DNA of 64,000 bases from Sphaerolaimus hirsutus (Eukaryota > Nematoda > Chromadorea > Monhysterida > Sphaerolaimidae): NCBI GenBank assembly GCA_964036195.1, contig OZ038451.1, positions 2,546,529-2,610,528 on the forward strand. The letters are read 5' to 3'. Below are positions 9,957-22,184 of the stretch, one piece after another; position 1 is the first letter of the stretch, and every line of letters begins with the position of its first letter. The notes beneath the pieces are model-generated. The model did not search any database. It saw only the letters and a program-made list of their open reading frames with translations, and was not told the DNA's origin. The position numbers and the translations under genes were made by a program.

Positions 9957-12900
9957 TATTGTACACTGACGCCATGGTGATGGAATGGCACCATGGTGCT
10001 GCCGCCCTTTTCTGTGGCGCCATCTGGCCCCTGGCGACATTTTTTCAGGGGGGGAACTTTTCAGCAAGGGAACTTTTCAAGCAATCAGAGGGCACCGTGG
10101 CGCCATTGGCGCCTGTTTTCTCTGGCGCCATTTGGCGCCCGGCACCATTATTTTGAATGGCGTCATGGCGCCATTTTTCCTGGTGCTTTTCCATCACTAA
10201 CACTGCCTGACAGACGTATTTTTTTTGATGCTTTTGTCATTTCATTATTTTATGTTTCACGGTGTTTTCATGGAGTCTACGAAAGTACAGTTTTTACTAA
10301 AATTTGTTTGCCTGTATCAATGTATGTTTGCAGGCACAGGAAAAACTGTGGGCGAAGCAGAAGCTGTGGACACAGGAAAAACTGTGGGCACAAGACAAAT
10401 TGCGGGCACAAGACAACCTGTGGACAAAGGAAAAACTGCGGGCACAAGACAAATTGTGGGCACAAGACAACCTGTGGACACAGGAAAAACTGCGGACACA
10501 GAAAAACAGATCCTGAAAGATTTCATAAAGTATATGCCGGCAGTGTTACAAAGGATTGTGAGTACTTTTGCATGATAGCATGTTGTATCATCATGATGTA
10601 GTAAAGCATTTTGATGAAAAAGTTGCATAATTCTTGAATTAAGTTCCATATCTGGAAGAAAAAACGGTTAAGTGTGCTCACTAGTTGAGTGTACACCTAT
10701 GCCAATTTGCAGATAATTTGAACATGTCGTTCAAGAATTGTAGGCATTTTAAGATGAGTTTTAGTTGTCGGTTCATTTTGAAACCAAATCGACAACTGAA
10801 ATTCATCTTCAATTACTTACAAGTATTGAACGATAGGCTCAAATTATGTGCAAATTGGCATTTGTGTAAAGTTTGAACTTAACTACTCAGTATACTTCAC
10901 TGGCTTTTCCCACAGATACGGAACAATATTCAGGAATTATGTAACTTTCTCGCTTAACTTTTTTGTCAGCACACAAAACTGTGTGAACGACCCCTAATGT
11001 AAAATGTCAACCCCTGACAATTTTACAGAATGAACTGAAAGTACCTGAAATTAAAGTGAGTGTACACCCGGTGCTGGTCGACATTGATGGCTTTTCTCCA
11101 CTACACGTCGGGACCTTGAGTACACTGGCACATGCGCGCATCACCGATGACATGAACAAACTGTTTCTGCTGTATAATGTGAACAGGCCATACATTGTCC
11201 ACCGAAAACAGAATCCTGTGTACAGTGAAGTAAGCCAGGTGAACATCTATGATCCACTGAGGACAATGGGGCTAGAGAACACAGCAATGTATCTGGCAGA
11301 AGCGCTGGTAATTGTTCACTTTGCATTGCTTGTAAATTTTTGTCTAAAATGTTTGTTTCATTTTTGTCAATGTGTTTACAAACACCCAGGCTGCGGCTGC
11401 ATGCTGCTCGAACCACCATGACGCAAAGGTGAACATTGTGTGGACTGAACCGAGAGGCCACCGTGGCCTCTCATCAACTGGAGCCATGAACTACGTGCTT
11501 GCTCACATAATCGACATAATGCGGGGGGATTTTAAAACCGTCAGGTGTGCAATGATGATAAACATGTGTGTGCATATAAGTAATATAGTATGCATGTAAT
11601 GTAGTGTGCATATCAGCAACTAAACCTTTAAAACAGGTACTATGCAAAGCAGTGGGATGAACGGGGAGAGTATCAGCATGGCAACAAGCTTGCGAATTTT
11701 GTCAGAGATCACATTGATTCGGTGACACAGCAACTGCACGTTGTGCCACCACCACTGTGCATGACAGCTGATGACATTGATTCCTTGCTTCCTGGTGAAC
11801 ACATGCATGAACCACAGAAATTGATGGACACAAGGATTTTCCAGAGGTTACTATCATTGCAAACTGTTATTAATTTGTGAACATAGTTCTCAAGAACAGT
11901 GATGCATGCAAGTATTCCATTGCAGGGACTGCGTGTGCGGTTTCCCGAATGTGAGAAACCTACCCGGAATGGGAAACTGGTCAACCATTAAGTGCTCAAA
12001 TGAATTTTGCATGAGAGGCACCATTAATTACCACAACATTGTGTACCTGGGGAGTCCACAAAAGATAGCGGTACAGCCGCAGTGCATGCCAGCAGCACTG
12101 CAGCCACCCATGGACAGTGAGAGCCACTGGTTATGTCCCTTGTGCGATTTGAATCAGTCAGTTAATTCTTGTGACTTTATATGCTTGTATCGACAGTTTC
12201 TTCGGTTTGTCATTTTTTGCATCACTATAATTGTGTATAGTGTATCAAATCTGGTGCTGGTGTGGTGCCCTTTTTTTGAGGTGCCTTTTCCATCACTACA
12301 TCTTCTGAAACATGCAATTGTAGACTAGTGGATGCTGTCAGTACTCTTTTTATTTGACTGAACAAGATAATGAAGTGCAATAAATGCAAATAAAATGTCT
12401 ACAGGACTGTAAAGATCTGGAAATGGGGTAATGACAAGGATGATACGGATTGGCAGTTGAGGAACACATGCACAATGGACGGATGGCTGTACATAATATT
12501 GCATCGGGTATGTTATATTTCCTGCACTATATTTTAAAACAACGGTACAAACAATTTGTGATAAAATCGCAGTTGAATTCTGACCCAAAATTGTGCGACT
12601 TGCTGGAAAGTGGCCCTGACGTTGACGTCGAACTGTTAGAGGTACTGTGGCATTACCGGCGAAATCAAATGGACCAAGCCAGGAGTACATTTTTTTGCCG
12701 TATATTGCACCGTCAAAAAAATCAAGGTGACACTGAAGCGTCAGACTTGCTGGACACAATATACACAGCACTTCAAAATTATAAGCAAAAAATCAGTCAG
12801 TGCAAAACAGCAAAACAGCGGACTAAAGTTAAAAAGCCAGAGATCAATTTCAAAGGCTTTTGCAGTGCGCAGATAGATGCCCTTTTCAAGGATGTAAAAC

Positions 12901-14327
12901 TGAAATCTAGGATCAGTATGAGATGTGATTATAGGAATTGTGGGGAACAATGGACAACAGACAACAGAACAAATGAATATTACAACCTAATTATGTTCAC
13001 TTCACCTAATTGTGGTCGTCCAGGGACCAATTGGTCTAAGTTTACAGAGCATGCAAACTCGTTTCCATTCAATTGTATCAATCAGCCGCCAAGGGCAGTT
13101 GTGGTAAGTGACATTAAAATTTATCAATTTTAGCATTATTTGCATCCTAAAAAGAGAGATTGTTTGTTGCAGGAAAGCAACGATCCGCATGACGTGCTGC
13201 CGAAGGTGCTGCAACTGATTGCTGATGGCAGACTGCCGTACCCGGGCTATTACGAAAGTGATGGAACAGTCGCAAGGCCAGCTGAGGGCTTTGAATGCCC
13301 GTTAGTAACTGTGTTCACATGCATATCACAATAATCACATTATCACTGCTGAATTATTACATTTTTAATTTAAGCCGTCACACGGGTTACGGCCATGACT
13401 CACGCACGGTGGTTGACTGGGCGAAATATGCCATAACACCCGTAATACATAGAGAAAATCATCCATGGCTGCTGGTATTTCAAGTGGAGTTTTCTCTAGT
13501 GCATGACGGTATGGATCCGTTGCTTGTGCCCAGCTGCCTGCCGCAGCAGCTTGTAGTTGACAAAAGGCGGTAAGTTCATATGAAGGGTGCGCTTCTAAAA
13601 GTACCGATCTCCATGTTCCTTCCCAGTTTGCACTTTTTCAAAGTACTGATCTACAATCGATCCAATTCATGAAATTTCATATAGAGTATTTTGGCGAAAA
13701 CGTAAAAACGGGTATTTTTTCTCACAGAAAACGTAAAAGTTACTATTTTCTCCTAAAAAGTCAGTATTTTTCGAATTTTTACTCTGATTTACAAAAAGAT
13801 GTGTTTTTCTCTCCTGCTAAGTATGTCTTATGTTTGTCACTTTCTGTTTGGCAAAATGACATTTTCTGTCCCCTAAAAATACGTTAAATAAACTTACTGA
13901 CAAATTTTGATGGCTTTATATGACAACATGCAGGTATGACTTTGCTGGCATGGTCAACCGCAACCGCATGACAGACTTTAAAATCTCTGACATTTGGTTA
14001 GAACACATTTTGACTATTTTATATAATTTTTATAATTATACATGAGATGACACTATGAAATGTAATTCAGAATAAGATGCGTTTCTGTCATGAACTACTG
14101 ATAAACAATGCAGGGAAGAAAAAATAGGGCACTACAACGCAACCGTGAACCACAAGGGCCTGCCGATTGTGGTTGACAACTTGGGGCTGCCGGGTTTCAA
14201 CTTGGATACAACGCCAACAGAAACTGTCGCTCTGGCAGGATACCATGCCCACCGATACACTGCAAGATTTAACCCCCACATGTTATTTTACATTTTGAAT
14301 ACTGATGAAATGTCAAATAGTGAATAA
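8294..14327 (+). CDS. Gene A: PHD-like, papain-fold peptidase-like protein
   Basis: Thirteen exons join in phase to 875 codons: 8294-8504, 9862-9942, 10334-10557, 11029-11307, 11390-11544, 11637-11846, 11926-12156, 12405-12507, 12573-13103, 13173-13300, 13375-13569, 13934-13996, 14114-14327. Every junction is GT-AG. Order of parts: coiled coil (exon 1); ten 6-residue repeats (exon 3); a conserved domain with DDMNKLFLLYNV-type and WTEPRG motifs (exons 4-6); a PHD-like zinc finger (exon 7: CVCG, KCSNEFC, NYH, WLCPLC). In exons 8-13, NTCTMDGWLY carries a candidate nucleophile Cys, and GHYNATV and LPIVVDNL carry candidate His and Asp. The Cys/His/Asp order suits a papain-fold protease such as a deubiquitinase; that is inference. 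Gene B keeps the same motifs and exon phases. I do not recognise a named gene. Confidence 0.7.
9001..9308 (+). CDS. Alternative terminal exon of gene A (short isoform)
   Basis: Exon 1 ends in phase 1 at 8504 and this exon, after TTCTTGCAG at 9000, is open in the matching phase to a stop at 9306-9308. Joining them gives about 172 residues: coiled coil, acidic DADNT-like stretch, RG/RR-rich middle, and a Gln/Arg/Ser end. The long form would skip it and use 9862-9942, which starts in the same phase. A counterpart is present in gene C (5713-5400), and gene B has an acidic stop-ending exon in the same place (about 32955-32775). Confidence 0.55.
9972..10199. repeat. GGCGCC/TAGTGATGG-type repeat in gene A intron
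   Basis: A short repeat whose right end is GCTTTTCCATCACTA (to 10199) and whose left end is a diverged GTGATGGAATGGCACC. It is rich in GGCGCC words and lies between exons 2 and 3 of gene A. Confidence 0.5.
10334..10515 (+). repeat. 18-bp coding tandem repeat (exon 3 of gene A)
   Basis: About ten 18-bp units, each encoding six residues, with variants such as DTGKTV, GTRQIA, GTRQPV and DKGKTA. The unit keeps the reading frame. It is followed by a short helical segment ending at the splice donor at 10558. Confidence 0.85.
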
Positions 14328-15686
14328 AATTGATTTATGTTTGAGGTTAAAAAAATTTACTTGAGGTAAATCAAGTTTAATGGGTTTTTCAATTTAATTG
14401 ATTGAAATGTTACGGAATTTGAACTGCACTGCACATCTAACAATTTTTCAGGCGTTTAAAATTAATTTACTGTGGGAGCGAACCTAACTGAAAATGTTCA
14501 TACCGTATTTCCTCGAAATACCCCATCGAGGGGGGTGATTGTTTCATAGTGGTCCTGAGAGGGGCGGGGGGTTTAACGAGGGGGGGTATTATTATTATTA
14601 TTATTTATTTCGCCAGAAACTTCTTGAAATGGCAGTACAGAATCGTTGTTTGTGATGTACGCTAGGGTAGAAAAATGCATCATCAATAACTGACATGTAT
14701 AGACTCCTGTATACTAATATTAGTACATAGATGGTATAAACACTGCTCTCACGTTGTTTTAACGTGTGTTGTGCACTATGCAGAACACAAACTGCAGCAT
14801 TTGTCATGTATGTTCTGTTTACACTCAATCTCGGGGGGGGGGGGGGGGGGTATTTCAAGGGGGGTGATTGTTTCATAGTGGTCTCGAGTGGGGGGGGGGG
14901 TCAAATGAGTGGGGGTTTATTTTGAGGGGGCAGGGGTATTTCGAGGAAATATGGTATTTTAGAATTGTGATTTGACAATTTTTTTCTACACTATATATTT
15001 TTGTAGTGAGAGAAAACATGATGTTGCAAATGCATGTACATACATTTTTCTAGAATGATGTGACTCGTGTTTCAGGTATATATGATTCCCAGTTAATCAT
15101 AATTTTGTCACTGCATTATCATTTCATTTGTAACATTTTTTTTCTGAATTTCATTCTCATGTTAGAGATGGATAGTGTCACTTTAAAAAAAGTTGTAAAA
15201 TTACATTTGAATTGTATTTGTCCTATTCTTTCTTGGTTCATTTTGTTATTTACTGTTATTGCATGAAATTGCACATCTGATGAAATGTTCCTTTGACTTA
15301 TACGTGACAGGGCCTTATCGAGGGGCGGGCACATTTTAACCCTGCGCTCGTTATATTTTCTTTATATAAGTCCCCATAAACACAAATCCATGAAAAAGCA
15401 CTGAACCATGTCCATGTCGCTGTATACATTGCATATCCAAATAGCTTCAAATCATTATAAACAACTATGAAAAATAATTGCGTTTGAATTTTTTTCATCA
15501 TTTTTATAAAATTGCTCCACTACATTTGTTTACCGTAAACAAATTTACAGCGGCATAAGAAACATTTCAACGCAAAGCGAACGGCAGTGATTGTATGACA
15601 ACAAAAATACATTAAAGCAACAAAACACGTTCACCTATTACATAGGATAGGTAACGGTAATTGAAATAATGACATGAAATTTCAAA
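14328..15686. other. Region between the 3' ends of genes A and B
   Basis: Genes A and B converge on this stretch. It contains two CCGTATTT-type repeats with long G runs (14503-14590 and about 14820-14955). The rest is AT-rich, with no coding signal. AATAAA at 14324-14329 overlaps the gene A stop codon and could serve as a polyadenylation signal. Confidence 0.5.
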
Positions 15687-18600
15687 TCACTTGTCAGTTG
15701 TTTTGAGAACATGTAAGACAATGTTAGGATCAAAATGTGCTGTGTGCCGGTGCGAATGATACCCTGTCGTCGCTGTTGGTGCATTACTTGACATACTGCT
15801 CATTGGCAGTCCATCTACTACTATCGGCAGCCCCTTGTAGTTGACAACAGTGATGAAATGCCCATGTCTCTTAGACAGGCGGTCCCTGTGTTTTACTTTA
15901 TTCATGTACAGTTTGGCACATTTGATTTTCATGTAAATACTGAGATGGCTATACGAACCGATAAATTTCATGTCTTCCAAAGTCCTTGAAGGTGGTATTT
16001 GACCAGCGACTGTAGTGGACAACGCCAGCGCACCTGTACCTGTACACGGTGTTTGAAATAATGTTATTTTTTCCTCACTTAATATGTTCAGTGAAAAATG
16101 GACACAGTGAGATATTTTGAGGAAATATGTACCTCCAAATACCCCCAGGGGTTTATTATTTCGCCAGCAAAATTACATGCTAAATTGACCTGAATGTGCA
16201 CCCAAAACCTTGCCGAACGTCACTCATTTATCGGTGTTGACGTGTTCTGTATTATACAGACTATGCTATTTATCATGTATGTTCTCTGTACATTGAATTT
16301 TGAGGGGGGTAAATGGAGGAAATGCAGTAGTTTTGTTGATAATTCAAAACTTAAACATTTACCTTCTTTTGTCGACAACAAGCTCTTCTGGCATGCTTCG
16401 GGGCAGCAGCAATGGGTCCATCAAAGAATCTTCGTCACAAAATCTCAGTTCAAATGCCAACAGCCACAGATGATTTTCTCGGTCTGTGAAAACAGGAATT
16501 GCATACTTCGCCCAATTTGTCACCTTGATCCCATCGTTGGTGTGTAACCTTTGATTGAATTATCATGATTTACTTTGATGTCCATATCATAATTTATTAT
16601 TTTGTGTATCAGATTGAAAACTAACGAGCATTTTAATCCACTTCGCACATTTCTGCTGCCATCACAGTTGAAATAGTGCTGGTAAGGCAGTCTGCCATCA
16701 GCAAGCAGTTGCAGCAATTTCGGCAGCACCTCATGGGTGTCCCGAGTTCCCGATGGCTGTATTCGCTATACATTTTTACCTTGATTGTGAATAACCAGGG
16801 GCCAGTCCCACAAGTTAACAAGTGCTTTACTCTTGACTTGTCTGTTGACTTTGATCTCTTGACATTTAACTTAATTATTTAAGTTGTATGTAGTACAGGC
16901 AACTGACATAGTCAAGTGTAAATTTAAAAGACAAGAGCATATTAAAGAGTCAGTCAACAAGGAAAGAGTAAAAAACTTGTCAAAATACAGGAAACTGGCT
17001 AATACAACTAACCACCAATGTGGCTGGTTGTCACTATCAAATTGGAACGTGTTAACATGCTGGGTAATCTCAGCGTAATTCCAGTGTTTACCGAAATAGA
17101 TTGAATTGTACATATCTGGTCTCCGTACAGACCAGGTACAATCGCAGTGTTCATTTGCACATTTCATGACAAGCTCGCAGTCCAGTTTTTCGTGAAAGTA
17201 CAGGTCCCTGATATGCGCAACTGCTGTGCCATACATATTCACGGTTGGCTTGGTCACTGCTTTCTCATCCTCTGCTTCCACGCATTTCTGCATATATTTT
17301 TCATGCAGTGACTTGAATTCTGCCCATTTCTTTTTTTGATTAATGGCCAAATACACTCTTGTCCTGTCCATATTTATATTATCACAATCTTCCAAATGCA
17401 TGAGCATATTGCGATCCTTTTGTGTGCCATCTTTCAGCATCTGCTGCAGCCCCGGGTCCAATCTTACCTGTGATTCATTGTATTTGCTTCAGTTATCAGC
17501 ATGGTACGTTTTTATAGTGCACAAGTTTGACCAAACTGGCAGCATTACGGTGTACAGCCAGGAATCTATCGTGCACAAATTGGTAATCTTGAAAGGTGAG
17601 CGTTGCAGGTCTTGATTGCCCCATACCCATACAGTCAGATCGCTGCATGGATGTCAGTTTCATTGAATACTGACTGACAATGACTGAGGTCAAATGCAAA
17701 TTACTAACTTGTTCATGCAGCACAGTCCACAATACCACTCCACCATCTCATCTACTGGTGGTCTGAGCTGTTCAGGCATGCACTGCAACTGTATCACCAT
17801 TTTGTCTGGCCCGACAGCGCTGCTGTGATACCTGATGTATGGCCTTGTGCACAAGGCATTTGAGCAACTTCTCTTTGTCCACCCGATCATTTCCGGCAAG
17901 CTTTTCACATTTGGGAAGCCACACAAGCAGTCCCTGCAGTGATTCACAAATGATAGCTAAGGTCAATACGTAAAACAGTACATTGTAATGAACCTTTGAT
18001 ATTCCTTGCTTACAAAACATGTTTCAGGCACCCGTTCTTGAGTGTGTAACCTGTTCATTTCACATTCAGACATGTGCGGCGGTCGTGGCAACTGACTTGC
18101 CAATTGCCAATTCATTACGTATGTTGCCAATTCATTTTGACTGTCATACATGTTGGAAATTTGGTCCCACTGCATCGCATATATCCTGTTTTAAAAATTT
18201 AAAATTTCATAAAAATCTTGACAGCCGTAAATACACCATGTACATTGCGTTGCGCGGGCTCAATCGAGTATAAGCAGTAGCTGTATCTATCTCGACGAAA
18301 GATCTACTCTACAAGTTTTTTTCACTATTTAAAATTACCATGCAGGAATCATTCTCCTATCTTATGCTACGATTACAGCACTACTTAAAATTTGTATGGG
18401 GGGTTAAGTTAAGTGAAAATTCGACGCAGCGTAAACTTCAAAATTGATTACATGGATAAATATATGGCATAATGGGTTTACATGCATAATATGTCTGACC
18501 GCCATCCATGTGAAAAGTTATGCTGAGCCATGAAATTCATGCTAAAATTACTTTTTGCAGTCATACTGCCCATGTATTATGTCAGTAAGGTGGGCAGCCA

Positions 18601-19534
18601 AATAGTGTATCTTTCCTTCTACAGGCATTTCATAGCTGCCCCTCGGATGTGTCCACACAATTGTCACCTGTGGCCGCTCCTTGTTGCTCGAGCACGCAGC
18701 AGCAGCCTACATACACGTATGTTGCACGTATCAATAACGATATACATCAACTGTTTAAAAAGCTAGGATAATGGCGCAAATAAACCATCAGTCCCCTATT
18801 AATTTCAGTCCGCTCGCCCCTTTCCCTGAACGGATCGAAAAGTAATACTTTTGTTAAATTTGAATCCATTGGGTTCAGAATTCGATGCAGTATGTATGGC
18901 CTTACGTCATACAGCAAAAACACTTTGTTCATGTCATCGTGTCTTGGTGCTGCCGCCAACATATTGATTGTCTCGGCATGCAGTGGTGAAAAGCAATTAA
19001 TGTTAACTGGTTTCCCGTGTAAGATGGGACTGTTATCATTTTTCTGGCTTGCAAATGTCCTTTGTGCAGCGTGCATACTAGCACTTTGGACCAGTGAACT
19101 CTGTCAAACATTTTAACATAAATTTACCATTTTATAATAATTTTGCGCCAACAAAGTAATGACAAAACAACCCACCTTGTCGAATGTAAATGATTCAATC
19201 AAAGCACGCAACTCATTCTCAAGTTCCTGGTCATCAATTAGAATTCCCTTGTATTGCGGACACCAGAAACCGTTCTGCAGTTGTGGCGCCATCAATACAG
19301 CTTCTCCAGCAGTTGCCTGCACAGTCCCGCAAGCTGGTGTCGCAGCTGCTTCCATGACATTTGACACCTCTGGTTTTTGCAATTTTGCATGCTCTGACAG
19401 CATTGGCTCATCAGCTTTCCTAACTTTCGGCTGACTTGCTTTGGAACTGGACTGCAGTGAGGATTTGGGTATTTGTGGTATACATAAACCACGCAGCTTA
19501 TGACAAATGTGATAAATAAACATTAAAAAACTAC

Positions 19535-19539
19535 CAAGT
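19535..19539. other. Target-site duplication, left copy
   Basis: CAAGT directly before the element; identical to 32149-32153 on the other side. A 5-bp duplication is typical for BEL/Pao integration. Confidence 0.9.
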
Positions 19540-20858
19540 TGTGATGAAGCCACCGAAGTCCGCGTCTTCTACCACCGAATCCGGCTGCTTCAAGACCGTA
19601 GTGAGAAACGGCCTTTAGAGTGGTTGATTTCCCGTTGTAGCCGAACGTCCACTTGTCGACAGCCAAGTTGAGTTTATTTCGTAGTTGCGTGTTGAAAGGG
19701 GTTCAAATTGTTTCAGGTACTTTATTTCGATCAGATACAGCGTGTTACAAAAGCGCAAATTCTAGCGAGCTTCCTAATCGAAGTTTCTATCGCTAGCTTA
19801 TTTTTGTTCAGTAGCTTGGGGTCCGCAGACTGAAGTAAAAACTTCCAAAGTAGCTCAGACACGGAAATCATGTATAGAAAAACAGCTACAGTAATTTCCT
19901 AATACAAATACACAAATAAGTCACAAATGCAACAAATAAACACATCTAGCCAAAACAGTTGCCTCATACTGCGCGTGCATACATTCAAACAATTATGGTA
20001 AAGAAATACCAGGTACTAATTGGGCTAATGGAAAAACTATTAATCTTGAGAGGCACGAAGTCGGCAAACTCAGCCGATTTACTAATTTGCTTCAATTTGT
20101 CAGAAAACATTGACGCACATTGGAACTAATATAATAGGGTTCGAAACTGTAAATAGTAGTGCAAATGTTCCTAATGACGTAAATAGAACAAGGTATATTC
20201 AATATAATAATAACAATCACTTCCTGGAAACGTATATTTCATAATGGACAAATTGGGACTTACTTAAGTAAATGGGTATAATAATTGAGCAGGGTTTGTA
20301 ATATATTCTTTGGTATAATTTGAGTAGGGTATTTACCATAATGACAAAGTAAATATAATATAACTTGTGAGCAGGGTTATAATAATTATGCCTACGCGAA
20401 GGGCTTCATAAATACGTACAGTAAATGCTAGTTGCACACAGGGCACTATTTCTCTATTAGGACGCTGGCCTAAGTACATACGTAGTACATAAATATTTAC
20501 AAGTTTTGACTTTCCCAAATTGCAAGTAAACCATGTAAATGTATATATAATAATGGTCAGAAAATTACGGCGAGTTGAATGAGCCTAATTTCATATTAAT
20601 ACACCTAATAGTAACTTATTTGACTTTTTAACCTAAATATTTCACATAAACATATCGATTACTCATAAAACACTTTCCTAATTAAATATTCTCCATGGAT
20701 AAATAATATAGTGCAGGAAATATAATTTGATATTTTGCGTGGTAAATAAATATAGTGCATGAAAAGTAAAATAGTGCAAATAAGTAAATGTGCAAATATG
20801 AGCCTAATTATCAATTCTCTGTATTTCTTTATCCATCCATTTTGCCACGGTCAACACA
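19540..20858 (-). repeat. 3' LTR of BEL copy II
   Basis: 1319 bp; on the + strand it starts TGTGATGAAG and ends GGTCAACACA. Limits are fixed by the divergence point from the partner LTR and by the target-site duplication. Its left end abuts the displaced splice donor of gene B (GTAGTT on the minus strand). Confidence 0.95.
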
Positions 20859-20900
20859 CTCCGGGCGGAAGAGTTGCTGCACCCCGTTGTTGCAGCAACG

Positions 20901-22181
20901 TCACATGTTGGTGGTGGTGGGCGCCAACGTGATGAGTGGCGTTTCCACAGTCGCCTCGGTGGTGAACGTGGTCGTGCGCGAAGTCGTGGGCGTGCGTGAA
21001 GTCACAGGTCCGGTTGCTGGTGATGCCAACGCCGACCTAGCCTGATGATGAAGCAGGTAGTTGCCCGTATCGCTTCCTGCGCGTTCGCGTGCGGTGAATT
21101 TGCGGATATCAGGCATGTGAACACTGTCTCTGTTCCTGGCTCTGACTTGTCCTTCATCAGCTGAACTTTCATCTGGCTGAACGTATGCTGATAGTGACTT
21201 TGCCATTCTGTCCTCTGTTTCTGCTCTCCTGGCAAATCTGACGGACTGTGTTGAGTTGGATCTGGCTCTCCTCTTGATTGCTGGTCTCAACTCTGTCTTG
21301 CGTACTTTCCTCTGTGGATAATTGGTCTCTTTCTGAGTTGATTTCTTGATAGTATATCTGATGGCTCTGAAGCATAGCCATATGCATTTGAACGGGCACA
21401 CTATGCATTTCCATATGCATGTGTATACGCATGGTGGAATTACTGGCTTCCCTGTGGCAATTCTGCAATTGTACCACAGGTATCCTGCAGCTACAATTCC
21501 AGCTACCAGGATTGTGATTCCCAGCAGCATTGCGATTGTGTTGATGATCACTTGAAAGGGTCCTTTCAGCATTCCTCCCATAAAGTTGGTGTATCCTTTT
21601 GATACTCCAGATATGTAGTGACCATATGCTTTGCCGATTCCTGCTGCTGTCTGTCCAATTCCAGCTCCAATGCCTTCTATTGAATTTCTGATCACTCTGG
21701 GATCCAATGACATGTCTGCTGTGTAATCAATCAACTGGTTCTGCACATGCTCTAAATTCTGTAGTCTCTGAATCTGGCCTCTGACATCCATGAAATTGGT
21801 TGCTCTATTGACAATGTTGGTGAACAGGTGAGGCGCGTCAAACGTGAAGGCCTGCCACTGTCCTTTCCATGTCATTTCAATTGGCGTCTCTGTGACATGC
21901 ACCATTCCATGTGCGGACTTCCACTGTCCATGTTCATTTCTGTACAGGTGCGGTGTGGTGTGGCTGCAGTCCTCTTCTGGTGATTTCTCCACCAAGTCTC
22001 TGCTGCCTGGGCTCTTGAACCACAAGGGCCCGTCTTTGTCCAATCTCATTGGTGTGTATTTGTAGCATGTCTCTCCCACTTTTCCTGTTTGATAAATTAT
22101 GTATGGCTGCACTTCCTTGCATTCCCAAAACATAATTGCTTCTCCAGCCCATTCTGCATGAACATCCTGTCTTCCCAGCAT
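20901..22181 (-). CDS. Envelope-like glycoprotein, C-terminal part (BEL copy II)
   Basis: A 426-codon frame starting at an ATG just after the in-frame TGA. Residues 21-90 hold spaced Cys and Trp of the ectodomain; about 168-206 is a Gly/Ala-rich membrane-proximal segment; about 210-236 is the TM helix; 251-270 is a Cys-rich tail start; the rest is basic, then Thr/Ser-rich. The Gly-rich segment before a single TM helix recalls gB-like class III fusogens, as in Jingchuvirales glycoproteins captured by BEL elements (family knowledge; assignment inferred). Confidence 0.75.
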   Translation of the reverse strand: MLGRQDVHAEWAGEAIMFWECKEVQPYIIYQTGKVGETCYKYTPMRLDKDGPLWFKSPGSRDLVEKSPEEDCSHTTPHLYRNEHGQWKSAHGMVHVTETPIEMTWKGQWQAFTFDAPHLFTNIVNRATNFMDVRGQIQRLQNLEHVQNQLIDYTADMSLDPRVIRNSIEGIGAGIGQTAAGIGKAYGHYISGVSKGYTNFMGGMLKGPFQVIINTIAMLLGITILVAGIVAAGYLWYNCRIATGKPVIPPCVYTCIWKCIVCPFKCIWLCFRAIRYTIKKSTQKETNYPQRKVRKTELRPAIKRRARSNSTQSVRFARRAETEDRMAKSLSAYVQPDESSADEGQVRARNRDSVHMPDIRKFTARERAGSDTGNYLLHHQARSALASPATGPVTSRTPTTSRTTTFTTEATVETPLITLAPTTTNM

Positions 22182-22184
22182 GGC

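Noticed and set aside
10277..10465. Cys/Pro-rich minus-strand frame
   Set aside because: Antisense of the 18-bp repeat exon.
17690..17709. Phase-0 donor at the end of the gene B PHD-like exon
   Set aside because: It gives the wrong phase for the next exon; the donor two codons earlier keeps phase in both paralogues.
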